A DNA stretch of 64,000 bases from Dimorphilus gyrociliatus (lineage: Eukaryota > Annelida > Polychaeta > Dinophilidae), in NCBI GenBank assembly GCA_904063045.1, contig CAJFCJ010000003.1:2528504-2592503 (forward strand), given 5' to 3'. The translations under genes and the position numbers were made by a program. The notes below the pieces were generated by a model. That model searched no databases. It was not told the origin of the DNA and was given only the letters and a program-made list of their open reading frames with translations. Numbering within the stretch: position 1 is the first letter of the stretch; each line of letters starts with the position of its first letter. Below, piece by piece: positions 63,103-64,000 of the stretch.

Positions 63103-64000
63103 ATGTACACACCGCAAAATAGAAAAGTTACTGATGATTTGTTTGGCTTGTCGACTACCCTAGATGTGACTACACCACCAAGTCTTTTACCAGACCAGAA
63201 TTTTTTGGGTGCACCTGGAGATTGGAATTATCCGAGCGATTTAACTCTTATTCCGTTTGGTGAATCTCCACCAAATTCTTTAATTGATTCTAATAATTGT
63301 GCTAGTTTATTGCCGTGTTTAACCGAATTGGAAAATGTAAAAACGGAAATTGAAATCGATACTCCCGAAGGATCTCCTTCGCCTGAAGTATCCACACCTA
63401 TTACAATAAATACTAAAATGTCTAATTATACGTGGCACAGTACTAGATCCTTTACTTCTACCGAAAGTCAGGTTGTAGTTGTTCCATCTGATGCGAGAAA
63501 AAGAAAAACGTCATTTCATTATGTTCAATTTCAAGGTTAAACACTTTTTTAATGGTTTAAGCACACTTGAAAGTACTAATGTTCAATTAACTCTTCAGGT
63601 TATAATAAAAAATCAGCGAAAAAAAGTCGAGAAATGACACCTCTATCTTCTCTTCTAACCGACTTTAATACTGATTCAAGCAAGCTTAACTTGAACACTT
63701 CAGCAAAAAAGATTAGCTTTACTTCAAAAGGAAACTTCGACTATCCATATCATTTAATAAATGGATCGCATAGAAAACGTAAATCAAAGAATTATGATGA
63801 TTCTAAAAAAGTAAGTTAGTCGATTAATTCATCTAGCTATTTTCGTTGCTTTGTACATTCGGTATGCTGAGTTATTAAATCTTCAAAAGGGTGCTGGGTC
63901 GTCCTCGTCTGCTTCTTCTACTTCGTCGTCATCATCCAGGAGTGCTATGAAAGGATCTTCACCAAATAGGGATACCTACCAAAGCCAAAGGTTGTTTGCC
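63103..64000 (+). CDS. unknown acidic/serine-rich protein, 5' part
   Basis: Three exons so far: 63103-63535, 63599-63810 and 63890 to the window end; phases 1 and 0; about 252 residues visible. The start is the ATG two bases after an acceptor; the open frame above it starts with TTG and crosses the splice site. The first exon is acidic and Pro/Ser-rich with hydrophobic patches (LTLIPFGESPPNSL, ASLLPCLTELENV), typical of an activation domain, and has a VKTEIE word resembling a SUMO site (psi-K-x-E). Later parts are basic (SHRKRKSK, a possible nuclear signal), then a serine run. It is probably a nuclear regulator; no DNA-binding domain is reached before the edge. Confidence 0.65.

Overview
This is a eukaryotic, almost certainly animal, nuclear segment. 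It is very AT-rich and its genes have GT-AG introns, many only 50-110 bp long. It carries neuronal animal genes (a neurogenin-type bHLH factor and two synaptotagmins) beside housekeeping genes (RPL8, SF3B3, RAB28, POLQ, AMN1). A Dlish-type SH3 adaptor, compact introns and intronless receptor genes suggest an invertebrate bilaterian with a fairly compact genome. Phylum cannot be fixed from the window alone. All exon joins below were made by eye from splice sites and reading phase, and each internal join listed keeps the frame.

Layout. 1-9.5 kb: the 3' end of an unrecognised gene, a small single-pass membrane protein, a nearly 6 kb gene-free flank, and a one-exon neurogenin on the minus strand. 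9.5-36.9 kb: one minus-strand POLQ (DNA polymerase theta) gene of 14 coding exons and about 1965 codons. Its introns hold six plus-strand, apparently intronless genes: an unknown 138-aa protein, four class-A-like GPCRs and a TRIM-NHL-like protein without RING or B-box. A fifth GPCR paralogue lies just beyond the POLQ 3' end. A deleted mariner element sits in the same intron as three of the GPCRs. 38.0-50.7 kb: AMN1, then a head-to-head pair of synaptotagmins (Syt3/6/9/10-like on minus, Syt1-like on plus). 51.5-64 kb: RAB28 (minus), Dlish-like (plus), RPL8 (plus), an unknown coiled-coil protein (minus), SF3B3 (plus), and the 5' part of an unknown acidic and serine-rich protein cut by the window edge.

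How it fits together. The most unusual part is the POLQ locus, where a conserved repair helicase-polymerase hosts a lineage-specific family of intronless receptors on its antisense strand. All five receptors lack the acidic residue of the D/ERY motif. Four of the five carry a CGCCAYCTAG-like element (close to the arthropod CTCF core) 60-90 bp before the start codon, and the same element recurs elsewhere in the window. No bacterial, viral or CRISPR-like system was seen.
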